A DNA stretch of 64,000 nt from the NCBI GenBank assembly GCA_022813625.1, contig JAKLMB010000001.1, positions 372,001-436,000 of the forward strand, read 5' to 3'. The position numbers and the translations under genes were made by a program. Positions 23,221-34,110 of the stretch are shown one piece after another. Under the pieces are notes generated by a model, which saw only the letters and a program-made list of their open reading frames with translations, did no database searches and was not told the DNA's origin. This stretch comes from Aaosphaeria pasadenensis. Its lineage: Eukaryota; Ascomycota; Dothideomycetes; Pleosporales. The number at the start of each line of letters is the position of its first letter. Within the stretch, counting starts at the first letter, position 1.

Positions 23221-25600
23221 TGACAGCCTTTCCCTTGATTGAAGACCGACCCGTTCTGCGGTGAGAGGGTCTGGTCAGGTCGATTACAGTCGGATTGAAA
23301 AAAGTTTAAACTGCCTCAGCACTACGAGGATCTACTACTGCTCGGTATCTACCTACCTACGCGTACCGTGCTACCTACCCATGGCTGCCCATACTCGTAC
23401 CATGTCCACTCCGCACCCTCCGTTCACCCATTTCTAGCCGCCAAAATTCGATGGCCTTACTGTGTACCTAGACACTACAGTACAGCATACACAGTATGGC
23501 GCCAGGTCAGTGTCACCTCAGCCGCCTCACTCGCTCTTTCCTTGCCTTGCTCCTCTTTCCTTCCCTCGGCGAGTCAGACGCGTCAGGCGCCCGCACGCAC
23601 CACCACCCACCCGACATCTTGGCATCTTAAAATCCCTGACCTTCAATGTCAATTGTCTTTTTTTTTTTTTTCTTCTTCACATTCACCGCAAGGAAGTCCT
23701 CCCAGCACTCTATTGCTTCCCCGCAGAGTTGCTGGCTGTTCTAATGATTCTTCATTAGACCTTGCCAGAAGGACAAAGCACACGTTTGAGACTCCCACGA
23801 TTTTCCATGGGTGATGAGTTATAGGTTTCGTGCGACATATTCATAGTATAACATTCTCGTGACATACATTGTCAATTATGGATACCGAACATCTACGGAG
23901 TACCGAGTACATACGTATCAAATGATATCAATCATGTGAATCACCTTGCCTCGATCTCTCTGTAGCTCTGCGGCAATAGGATGCAGCGGCTTGGTGCACT
24001 CCTATGTCGACGATATTCAGAATCGTCCGCATGACTGCCAAATAAAGTTGGCGCTGAAGCACAATTGTTCGCATATCACAGTAGTACAGACCGCATCTGA
24101 TAGTTAGTCCTCGCCTCCAACATCAGCTCAAGCCTGATGAATACGCGCTGAGTCGTCGAGTCAAGATCACAACTCTTGTTCTTTGGTCGTCAGATAGCCA
24201 GGGTTCCTCTTGATATGTCTAGATGACGCGAGGATTGCGCTACGCTTCACCGGTACTTCTCATGGCTGATTGATGATCGAAAACCTGAAAATGCGAAGGG
24301 AGGTTCACTGTCAGAATCACTGCTTTGCTCTTTGAGTCGCACTAGCGGATATTCATCCATCAGCACCCTGTTCGTATTCTTACATATGCTGATCACCGAC
24401 TATTCGGTTCCCTCTGGGGTACTGAGGTAGTGCCTCACTAAAACGATTGTCAGCAACCCCACAAAACACTTTGTTCGGGAAATTATCAATTGACAAGCGT
24501 GACAAGTCATCGATCAAGTGATCATGTTAGATGAACCGTCCCCAAGTTATCGTCCCCCGAGTCGACCGTTCAAACATGGGAACAGGGCGAATTGGCCTCC
24601 GTGTGATTCATTTCTCATGATAAGTAGCCTCACTCTACCGACCCCGAAGGACAGGCATGCCTACGAAGAGGGCCGATTCCCATGTCAATAGCCAAGGCGG
24701 CATTTCACATTTGCCCGATATGCTCCTCACTCAACACAATTCCATCAGCAACACCGAGTTCGGATGTACATGCATGTATCACTCGCACCGCTGATGTCGT
24801 AACATCTCCCTGCACTCCACACTGCAAGGCCCGTTTTGGATGTCGAGCAGCTGAAGTCTGACCGGGTCTAGAAGCCAGGTCTTTCCAGGTCAATGCTAGG
24901 CGACGTCTCATTCGTACCACCTCGAGCCATATACTCAATCTTGACTCTGTACTCGGACGAATTCGCATTGTGAAATGACATGCGGTGAATGCAGACTCCT
25001 TAGCCTTGACTGACGTCAGTATACTCGTCTTTAAACAATCAGACATACCGCCTGTTGGCACTACGTAGCTTCCAAAATGAAGCCGAGTGTAAGATATCCC
25101 TTCTCGCCACCAGGTAATAATAGACTTTAGTCTACGGACTATTCCGTCCATGTGTTCCTTCTCGCAGGTTTCAATATACTCATCTGACTACAAAATCTTT
25201 ACAAGAAACAGTAGTGCCTTCGACAATAAAGCCTGTAGACAACCCCTTTGAGGATAGTAGTTCCGCCGCCTATCGTCGAAGCAAGTCGTATGTGTACAAC
25301 ATCTTTTTGATGACTTTGCCGCGAGAATTGAATATGAAAAAACGGGTGAGTGAATGGTCTCAGATGCTTCGAATACTCAGAGGTTCTCTTATTCATCTTC
25401 GTTGATCTCTTGATATGTACCGGTGACCTTGTCCCACCATGCTACCTATCTTCATGCTCGAGAATCAAGATTCTTTTTGAGTCCGGCGGATAGATGTCTT
25501 CGACACGGCCCCTCATAGATGTAATATGATCTCTACCGTTCCACTCCTTAACCAACCCCTATACACATACTCTCTCATATATACTCTTCCCCCAACACAC
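23221..25600. other. 2.4 kb gene-poor region
   Basis: The first 150 bases are the aminopeptidase promoter. A 14-base T run lies near 23657-23670 and TACGGAGTA at 23894-23902. From 23820 to 25500 the sequence is free of long frames; the best, a 148-codon frame on the minus strand (24705-25151), resembles no family I know and I do not call it. Confidence 0.5.
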
Positions 25601-27618
25601 TCAAATAACCAAGTCCCGATAATCCCCCGGCACCATCTCGAACGTCGCCTGTACTGGCGCAACAACGTCCTCATAAAACGACCTCCTGAACCCCGGGTTC
25701 TCAAACGAATGCCTCATCATGCTGCCCCCTCCCCCACCGCCCGGAAACAAGGCACTCAGACACCTATCCACGGCATTCGCATAGCTGGGCCCCGGGTCCA
25801 GACAAAGCTCGTCGTACTGTGCCTTCGCGACTTCGAAGTCGTCGATGAGCGTGGGGGCCTGCGTGGAAGAGGTCGAGGTCCGAGAGAACGCGGCGGAGGG
25901 CGAGGATTGGTACTCCTGGCGGAGGCGGGAGAAGGGGATGTTGCGGCCTAGTTCTATGAGGCGGATGCCGAGGGTGAAGAGGAAGAGGTTGGGGATCTGA
26001 GTGCTTTGGAAGGAGGCGGCTGGGGTGCTGGGTCGCGGCGTGGATGGGTTTGAGGTATGGAAATCGTAGGAGAAGTATGGATGGTCTAGGATGTTGATGC
26101 TCGTTGTCGTTGTGGGTGTTGTGCTGGTCTGTTGACTCTCGAAGAACATATGGATTGCTTCGTCGTCGAGGGTGCCGGTCAGCCAGGGGGAGTCGCGGAG
26201 ATGGAGCACTGCCCATGTCAACGCAGCAGCGACACCGAAGCGCTGTTTTCTAGAGAGGCCGAGTCTTCGGTTCGTTGCGATATCCAAAGTCCGGTGGAGG
26301 AGGGAGCGTAGGTGTATTGTTCGTTTTGTAGTGGTGGCCGTGCTGCTGGTAGTGGTAGCCGTGCTGCTGGAGATGTCTTCCAACACGACGTGCAGCTGTT
26401 TGGCAGGATTGGAGTTTGGAATGGGGAGGTACCCAAGGGATGTATTGGTTATCTGCGTAGTTTGGAGGGCACTGCATAGCTGCAAAGGCTGCACAGATGG
26501 TGGGCTTCTCGGGCTCGGCAGCGGGTTGATAATTGTTGTGCTGGAAGCTGTTGCTTTGGCTATCAGTGAGGTCTTTTGACAAGAGGAAATCACAAAGCCG
26601 TACCTGATGGGACTATGGTGGACTGACATGGAGACTTCTGCTGACGAGATGGTTCTCTAGTGATACTGAAACCAAATATGCGGACAGTTTTAGTATCAGA
26701 TTGCCTCAGTGAGGGGTGAGTTATCGACGGGTCGACAAGTGGTGATACTGTCGGATGTGTAATGGGCGTTGGCGCACGAGAGGTAAAGGATGAATGATTC
26801 TTGCCTTCTTCGATAAACATGGACAAAGATTTCCAGGAGACATTGTTGGGTGGGGTCTGTATGTTGGTCGCCAGAAGGCAGTGAAAAGCACCTGTGGCAA
26901 GCGGTTTCTTCTCATGCCAGTTGAGCTGAAGGTTGCCTCTATGGGCGTCTGGACAATTACATCCTAGGCCAAGGCTAATGGCTTCATGAAGAGTGACAGC
27001 GTTAGCTCGAATGGCCTTCGTCCTTTTGTCGTCGAAACGTCCGCGTATTAAGGTTACGATTCGGTTGTGGGAGTCCGTAGGGATCTCTCGTTTCTCAAGA
27101 CCGCATTTCCTTAGTGCAATGTTGCTAGATTGCAATTGTTTAATAATTTCCTTCCTTTTCCTAGACCCAAAACCTCGTTTTACTCTTCTCCATTCCCACT
27201 GTACCCGATCAGATCTCGCATAGGCCCAACTAGGCTGGTAAATGATATTAGTGTTGTATAGATATAGAATAGCTGTCCATGAAATTCTTACCGGACCATC
27301 TGCATCAGGATACAAATTGTTTGAGATTGTATTGATCAGATCATCCATCTCAGAAATGGTGCGCATGAATTGCTCACACTGAAGAGGATGAAACATTTGC
27401 AGTGCTAATTCCACCTCAGACATTGTTGGATGTACGAGACCCAGTGCCTCAAGCGTCGTATCCAACTGCTGTTTTTGGAGGAATATATCATTCTTCATTG
27501 TCAGGACGGTTTCCTCCCAACGCCAGGCCTGTTTCAGAGGATCCCATACCTTCCCGTAGTTTTCTAAGGCGAAGAGTATGAGAGGAACTGCACCTAGCAC
27601 TACGCCCGCAGTTTCCAT
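25601..27618 (-). CDS. HeLo-like N-terminus plus DUF7580 protein
   Basis: Exons on the minus strand: 27618-27292, 27234-26604 and 26547-25601, 634 residues. Intron 1 (57 bases) has no stop and keeps the frame; intron 2 (56 bases, branch CACTGATAG) shifts frames and must be removed. The N-terminus METAGVVLGAVPLILFALENY, followed by a helical stretch, is the kind seen at the start of fungal HeLo-like/STAND proteins. The C-terminal half (about 320-634) has DUF7580 marks: RKQRFGVAAALTWAVLHLRDSPWL, DHPYFSYDF and a late IPNLFLFTLGIRLIELGRN, which look like the C-lobe of a kinase without an HRD motif (pseudokinase-like, inference). Between them lies a low-complexity Thr/Ser/Pro region. It is divergent from the gene at 27919. 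Family function is unknown; related domains act in non-self recognition. Confidence 0.82.
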
Positions 27619-27918
27619 GATGTTAATCTTAGTTAGTCGTTATAGATATAGGTGGATAAGTCGGCGTCAAAGTCTTGCAATTGTCACACGCACCTACATG
27701 GAGGTGCGTAGTTTTGAATCCCTCAACAAGGCTGAAATGTAATCACTGCGGCGGGGCACGTATATCTCTCAGCTGCGGGGCATGCATATCTCTCCGTTGC
27801 GGGGTCTTGGATTCTTTGACTTCGGTGCCTACTTGCAAACATCCAGTCGACTAATGATCGGGTGTCTCCAAAGATTCAGCACACATGAACGATATTGATT
27901 CAAGGCCTCCACACGAAC
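27619..27918. promoter_or_regulatory. 300-base divergent promoter of the DUF7580/DUF6590 pair
   Basis: It contains an inverted repeat with 8-base arms ACGCACCT/AGGTGCGT (27688-27709), a 24-base tandem repeat (27751-27806) and an upstream ATG at 27885. It is the only DNA between the two start codons, so both genes must be controlled from here or share elements. Confidence 0.6.
27751..27806. repeat. 24-base tandem repeat, 2.3 copies, in the divergent promoter
   Basis: Units at 27751-27774 and 27775-27798 share GCGGGG then CAYGYATATCTCTC; a third begins at 27799 (GCGGGGTC). The units differ at five positions (CACGTA versus CATGCA, and the last bases). Confidence 0.85.
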
Positions 27919-30774
27919 ATGCTAGAACGAGCAGGGTATTCAGACGCGCTCTCTTCCATATCGACCATATATAACTCATGCCTTGCACATTTTCGGCAGC
28001 TGCTCTTCGACTTAAGTAATGACCCTAGGTTAACAAGTTCGGAGCTATCACGACCGCTCGAGCTCTATGGACGTCTTCGTACATGGGGCGAGGAAACTCG
28101 TGCTATGCTGCCACCTTCTTCGCGAGGATCCCTGGAAGATACTCTCCGGAAAAATGAGTCAACAAAGGAGGTCGCAGTAGACATACTTACCAAGTTAGAG
28201 CGTCAACTACGTACAGGTAGGTTCTTATGTATGGTACCGAAATGTATAGGTAACTCATTCACCGTAGCGGTCGAATTCAGCCAAAACCAGTGGAGAGGTT
28301 CTGCTGCAGTATCTCAATCGGATTACGAAACATACGACGGAGATGAAACAATATCGTTGAGTTCAGATAGTAGCGATGACAACGAATCAGTACCCGCCAA
28401 GGCTCCTCGACTGAACTCGGTATTAAGACATATTGCTGACGATGTTGATTCGCTTTATCAGCTCTCACACCTAATCATTCGACCTGGCTTCATTAGAAAG
28501 TATCTACATTCTACGAGAGGAAAGGATTTCGATGCCCGTGTGGCACCATTCTACCAGTACGATATCCGTCACGTGGAAGAGAAGTTTCAAGAATGGAGGC
28601 AATCAAAGAAGGGGTTGGATGAGCGTGAGCTTGTCACGACTCCTGATGTAATCGTTGGCAGGTCCACAGGCTCTGAACCTATACTGATACAGAGACTTGC
28701 ATTGGCAAACACAAAAAGGAGAGAACAACTCTTGTACTGGTCCAGACATCCAGACAGGGTTGCATCAGAATTAGACCTTGCGATGGACAAATCATCTGCT
28801 CAACATCCAACTGACTCAGGCTGTATCCAACAAGACAGGACGGAAACCGAAAGCCAATACTCGAAGTCCATTAAGACACGACACACCTTTTCAAATATTG
28901 CTGCGTCGGAGATATTTGGAAAGCAGACCGTGGCAGGAACATTATACGCGGAAACAAACGTTGGAAACAAACGACTGAACCGTGTTCCCCAAGTTCCCTC
29001 TTCTTCACGAGTTGTGCCGTCCTTTGAATGCCCTTATTGTCATTCCATGCTAGATTCACAAGTAATGCAAAGCCGCCAAGAATGGAAGTAAGAATAGCCC
29101 TCTGTCGATAGCGCGATTCCGCTCTAACAGCTGTAGGAAACATATATTTCGAGACTTGAGACCGTATGTTTGCACCTTTGAGAGTTGTAGCGACCCCGAT
29201 AAACAGTATTCCACACGTCGTGATTGGATCTACCACGAAATCCAAGTACATCGCCGACAGTGGGTCTGTGATGAGCATGATTTAAAATTTGAGAGCAAAG
29301 CTCTCTTTTCTCGTCATGTTGTCGATTGCCATTCTGTCATAGCTGTCGAGCAGCTTCCAGTGTTGATCGACATATCGGAACGGCCACTTGATGGATTAGA
29401 CATAGTTTCGTGCCCACTTTGCCCCGAAAAGCGCCGACTGATGCTGCTTGAACCACACATTGCCGAACACCTTGAATCTATTGCGTTGTTTGCACTTTCA
29501 AGAGATGTAGAAGAGGACATTAGAGAGGATGCACAACACGTAAACAGCGATTGGAGCTCGTCCACAGTAGACGATCCTATCGAGCTCAGTGTAAAAGGGG
29601 ATGATGATCATGGCGAACACCATGGTCAGCACATAAACAGCGATGTTAATCTGCCCATTGCGGTCATTCCTATCGACTCCAAAGAACAAAAGGATGAGGA
29701 TCATTGTATAGACCCATCATTGTTCACGGTTGAAAATTCTGCCCCCGCATACGACAAACCCGAGTCTGCTCAGCCAATTCCACCAGTTGTACCAGCAGCA
29801 TTGAGCTCAGAAACTTTCCAGGAACCCATGAGGATACACACATCAAAGGTTCACGAGACTGGGAGAACTCATGATTACCAACAACAATTTCCAAGCAATC
29901 AAATACACGACTCTCAGGAAGCTACTACTCGAGATTGGGTAGCAGGGTGGCAGAATGCGGTGCCGGTTTCTCAGAATCGTAAGATACCCACGCCGGCCAT
30001 AAGTGCTTGTTTCGTTGTCGTCGTCTAAGTTAGATTGATAATACTTCCCATCGCTAATTCTGCATCTAGCGAGTCTAGGCCCGGGAGAAGTAATAGACAA
30101 ACGAGTCTACACTATCAATCCAATTCACAATAGTATAGAAAACATATTATCCCATGTACCTAAAGGCTACAAGGTTCAAGATCCAGGATTTTTTTGTGTT
30201 GGCCGGGTAAGCACTCTTGATGTAGATAGCCTTGAAGGCTATAATTGACAAAATCAGATGTTCTCTACGCTCTTTACGGAGGCGTACGGGTCTACAACAA
30301 CGGCCGACAATGCCTTCATAAGAGCAGGACCAATCGTCAGCGAGCAGGTATACACACAGATCAGACGATTCATCGTTGTGCGAGCTCCTCGCCACACGAG
30401 TTTTTTCTATGCGTGGTGAGTCTAGTCATTGTAGCGAACGGTGCCATATCGCTGATAGACTGACATATGCAATAAATAGTCCAGTATTCACTTATGAAGG
30501 TCGTGCATCTCGACATCCAGGAGTAGAGTCTAAAGAACAAGCAGTCGTATATTCTGTTGGAAAACCCCCACAGCTACTAGAGGGAGAGACTGTCCACAAG
30601 ACCATTGGAGTAATCATGAATAGTAGCGAGCCTGCCCTACCCGCAGAATGCCGCATAAGATTTTGGATTTATCACCCTATTGAACAGAACGTTAAAGTCA
30701 AGGATTTAGGCATGGTTCAGCCAGATGACCTGGCAAGTCTAGTTTTTTACTGGCGACAACACACGATGGCTTAA
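27919..30774 (+). CDS. zinc-finger protein with C-terminal DUF6590
   Basis: Exons 27919-29087, 29137-29978, 30070-30206, 30258-30415 and 30480-30774, 866 residues. Introns are 49, 91, 51 and 64 bases, with CTCTAAC, CGCTAATT, AATTGACAA and GACTGACAT branch points. The helical N-terminal region (about 1-360) is typical of this fungal family; an acidic Ser/Asp stretch lies near 145-155. A Cys/His block (about 369-480) starts FECPYC and continues KKHIFRDLRPYVC, CDEH and a later CPLCPEK..H..H; it is the kind Pfam names acuF-like C2H2. The last ~170 residues match DUF6590: YKVQDPGFFCVGRMF, IRRFIVVR, a CPVFTYEGRAS segment created by the last splice, and HNVKVKDLGMV (here QNVKVKDLGMV). A 51-base in-frame intron at 28217-28267 is possible, giving 849 residues. 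Confidence 0.82.
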
Positions 30775-31451
30775 CATTTTTGATCAGTTTGAATACTTGA
30801 CTCTGTCTACCTTTCTCTTTTTCGGGTACCTGTACTAGCTTCTCCTCTCCTGATTGAATGTCTCAAGATGGACACGCTGTTTGAAACGATCTTCTGTCTC
30901 TTCGCAATGTGTACAAAGTTGAAGATGTTCTGGTCATCATTCTTCTAGCTATCTAAGTGTGTTGTCGCTAGCACAGTGCCTTTATATATCTTACCAGAGT
31001 CTACTGATTTCTACTTAAAGACATGGAAGCTAGTCAGAGTACTATCAAACCTGTAGAGACTCAATTTACTCGATTCCCGAAAAGCCATAATCTTAGTAGG
31101 CATTCAGCCTTAGCAACTATGAGTTAAGATAATATCATACAGAGTACACTAAACAGTATTTTTGCAATTACATGTGTGGTAGGTAGGTAGTAGCACATCC
31201 TTTCATTGATATTTACGCAAGATTTGCAAATAGTGCTATAAGATAATAAATGCACTAGATCAAGACAGTAGTAGTAATGATAAATATAAAGTTTCTAGTG
31301 GAAAAAAAAGTTCTGATTGAACAACCAACCAGTTGTGCTAAACACCAGTTACTCGCCAAACACCCGCCAAACATCCCCCAAAAAAGACTTCCAGCACCAC
31401 AACGCCAACACAACAAGCAAAATAGTGATTAAAGAAGCAAAAAAAGAGTAA
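30775..31451. other. AT-rich intergenic region before the tRNA
   Basis: No gene supported; 3' flank of the DUF6590 gene and AT-rich DNA. Confidence 0.55.
31439..31445 (-). terminator. RNA polymerase III terminator of the tRNA gene
   Basis: Seven T residues on the minus strand, six bases after the last tRNA nucleotide (31452). Confidence 0.75.
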
Positions 31452-31551
31452 TTCCGACACCGGGAATCGAACCCGGGCCTTGCCGGCACTTGAAAGTGTA
31501 ACTGACTCTCGTAATGAGAGCGGCAAATCCTAGCCACTAGACCATATCGGA
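31452..31551 (-). tRNA. tRNA-Glu (anticodon CTC) with a 28-base intron
   Basis: The acceptor arms TCCGATA and TGTCGGA pair over seven positions (one G-U). The D arm contains GGTCTAGTGGCTAGGAT, and the T arm contains GGGTTCGATTCCC. Anticodon stem TGCCG/CGGCA; loop CTCTCA..C with anticodon CTC. The intron sits after loop position 37 (31487-31514, ±1 base). CCA is not encoded; the discriminator base is A (31452). Confidence 0.95.
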
Positions 31552-32119
31552 TGTTTCTTGCTTGATTGATGGAAGTTTTCATCGCTAAAAGATACATATC
31601 CCATGTTATTTTGCTTGTCTAAAAGAACAAAAGCCCTTCAGTGGCACAGTGGTTTACATTGGAGTATAAAATCTCGTTTGCGGCTCAGTCCAAGCGCTGT
31701 GTGGGTTTGCACCTTATCTCGCTACCACTAGCATCCCGAAGAGTTTTTTTTTGCTATAACCAAAAGATGCGGATCACTACAAAATCAACGACTCTGACTG
31801 CGTACCCCTTGCTTTCCCTAGGCCATCTTCTTCATTTATTTTACAGCTTCAAGCCCTTTTTTTTGTATCGTTCAATTATTTGCTAAATAATTTTTCGTCT
31901 GAATACACCCTTCTGTTTGATTGAGTAAGTTGATTCGTGACACGCTGTCGAAGTATATATACACCATCATGATTGATTCCTTCTTCAATTTATCATGAAT
32001 GCATTGATATAAGCGGAAATCCTGATAAGGAGTACAGATTTATATAGTATCGACACCGCCTAGAGCTTAAGAATATGATAGTCACTCCGCTCAAACATTA
32101 GTCGCCATAGAATGCTCTT
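31552..32119. other. intergenic with a tRNA-like relic
   Basis: No protein gene supported. The tRNA-like element at 31635-31752 is described separately; the rest is AT-rich, including the MFS transporter's 3' flank. Confidence 0.55.
31635..31752 (+). other. possible tRNA-derived element (A box, weak B box, T9)
   Basis: A perfect A-box consensus TGGCACAGTGG (31642-31652) is followed 52 bases later by GGTTTGCACC (31704-31713), a weakened B box, and then by a run of nine T (31744-31752), a typical polymerase III stop. I could not pair an acceptor stem, so it is a degenerate tRNA, a SINE-like head or chance. Confidence 0.35.
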
Positions 32120-34110
32120 CTACCATTTCTCATCGACCTTCTGACCTTCATGATTCAATGTGGCTGCTACTTTGTCATTCATCAGATCGTCTGTGTTTGG
32201 TGCCCACCACGTGAGTATGACAGCTACAGCGGAGAAAGCGATGGTAGCAAGATAGACAGTCCTGAACGCATCCGCATTTGCATCCTGGTATGCTCTCATT
32301 CCAAGCGCGAGTATGCGGTCTGTGATGCCTGGCACATTGGCAAAAGCATCACCCCCCAGGGCGAATGCCTGCAAAAACGCCGGTACGCTGGACTCCGGCA
32401 ATCCTGCAGCGACCACTTTCGGTGGGACTTGAGAAGGAATGGTCTCCCCAAGTCTATTAGTCATGATTGTGGTGTAGATAGCGACAAGAACAGCACAAAT
32501 GGCGGCACGTACAGACCCAGCTGTTCCACCGGCAACGCCGATTTCACGCTGGTCTTCGACAAGAATCGTTGCATTGGCAAGGCAGATCGACTCATTCCAT
32601 CCGATGAAGATACACCCAAGAAGGATGAGAGAGAGAGTAGCGCCAAAGTTGTCCACATTTGCAATGGCAGCAGCTATGATGTGTCAGTGATCATTATAAA
32701 TCCGAATTGATGCTTAGGCGTACCTCCAAGGAAGATACCACCAAGAAGAAAGGCAACCATGCACTGAAAACGCGTCTTCCCGATAGGTACTGCCAGGAAT
32801 CCTGCGATGACTTGTCCAGTGATTATCCCAAGCCCTACAATAGTGCTCATGTATCCAACTCGCATAGTATCTCCATTTCCGTAGAGAACTGCAGCTTGAG
32901 CAGGCCATACGATCGAGAATGCATAGTAGACGCCAGCTCCAAGACCCAACAGTACAACAGCTGATACCCAGCGTCCATTCTTGAAAAGATGCATGGGAAT
33001 AAGTGGCTCCTTGATGGGTGCATAGATCTCCCATAGAACAAAGGCGGCCATGACCGCAAAGCCGACAATTATGGCAGCAATGACAGCAGCTGACCTCCAG
33101 GGATACACTGTGCCACCCCACGATAATCCCATCAAGAAGACGATGAAGCCGCTGGCGAACAGGAATGTACCAATCCAATCGAAATGCTTGAGCCAGTACA
33201 TTTTGCTGCGGTTCTCGTCATTCTTGTGTTTCTCGTCGAACGTTGGAGGGAAATAAAAGGCTGTCCAGCAAATGAAAGCTGCAGAATTCAAAGCAAGTAA
33301 AAGCCAGTAAACACCTCGCCAGCCAACACTGGGATAGTGTGCGATGAAGGAAGCAGAAATAGCCGGGCCCATACCGGATGAGCTATAAGTGAATGCATAG
33401 ATGATGCCAATAGCGACATATCGATGCTTCATTGGTACGAGCTCGCCGATAACGAAATGGAAGCTAAGTTGTGTGGCGCTTTTAATTGTTAGCATTTTGC
33501 AGTTTTTCAAGCAGGAAGTATGACAACTTACGTGGCAGCTGCTAGAAGTACATTGCCGCCAATCTTTGCATGTTGTTAGTGTCGGCCCAGAGTCCTTCAC
33601 TGATGTACGTACCAGCGTGGTGATATCCTGTGCGGTAGCACAAACGATGCTACCTATGATTGCAACAACCGCACCACCCACGAAGAAGTATCGACGGCCA
33701 AAGATATCCGAGAGACGCCCAACAGGAGAGAGGAACACGGCCAAAACGGCATTGTACACGAGTGAGATCCAGACATATCGGTCATCGGGTCCAATATCAG
33801 CATTGATCACGCCCAGGATTGGGGCCGCGAATCCAAAGGCACCTGTCTATAGGACTGTTAGTGCCCGGGTATTGAAACTACACAATCTGTCACTTACGCC
33901 GCATATGATCGCTAGACCAGTGGCGAAAAAGGTTCCGACGAAGAAGCGACTGGTATAGTACCCTTTTGGCAAGGCTGCATAATCGACCTCAAACCCGTGA
34001 ATATCGTTTGTCAAGGTGTGCTCCAATGAATTTCGCCTCTCGCTTGAGGCGATATGTTCGTTGTGTATTGGCCCAGCCTTGATGGAGGCATGATCTTCCG
34101 TTGTTGTCAT
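32120..34110 (-). CDS. MFS transporter of the Tri12 efflux-pump type
   Basis: Drug/metabolite efflux family of the plasma membrane, with about 14 membrane segments expected. Exons on the minus strand: 34110-33898, 33846-33613, 33563-33532, 33478-32724 and 32673-32120, 595 residues, the usual family length. Introns are 50-53 bases; exon 3 is only 32 bases and encodes IGGNVLLAAAT together with the join. Visible marks: VYNAVLAVFLSPVGRLSDIFGRRYFF (the MFS loop 2-3 signature), FVIGELVPMKHRY (a Tri12-family motif) and many hydrophobic helices. The N-terminal ~45 residues are hydrophilic (start MTTTEDHASIKAG). No trichothecene or other biosynthetic genes are nearby, so the substrate is unknown; siderophore or toxin export are both seen in the family. 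Confidence 0.92.

Noticed and set aside
24705..25151. 148-codon minus-strand frame
   Set aside because: No recognisable family, no flanking splice structure, and repetitive-free but isolated in a desert.
11288..34110. Secondary-metabolite cluster (Zn2Cys6 regulator plus Tri12-type transporter)
   Set aside because: The two genes are about 19 kb apart with dolichol kinase and aminopeptidase between them, and there is no backbone synthase, P450 or other tailoring enzyme.
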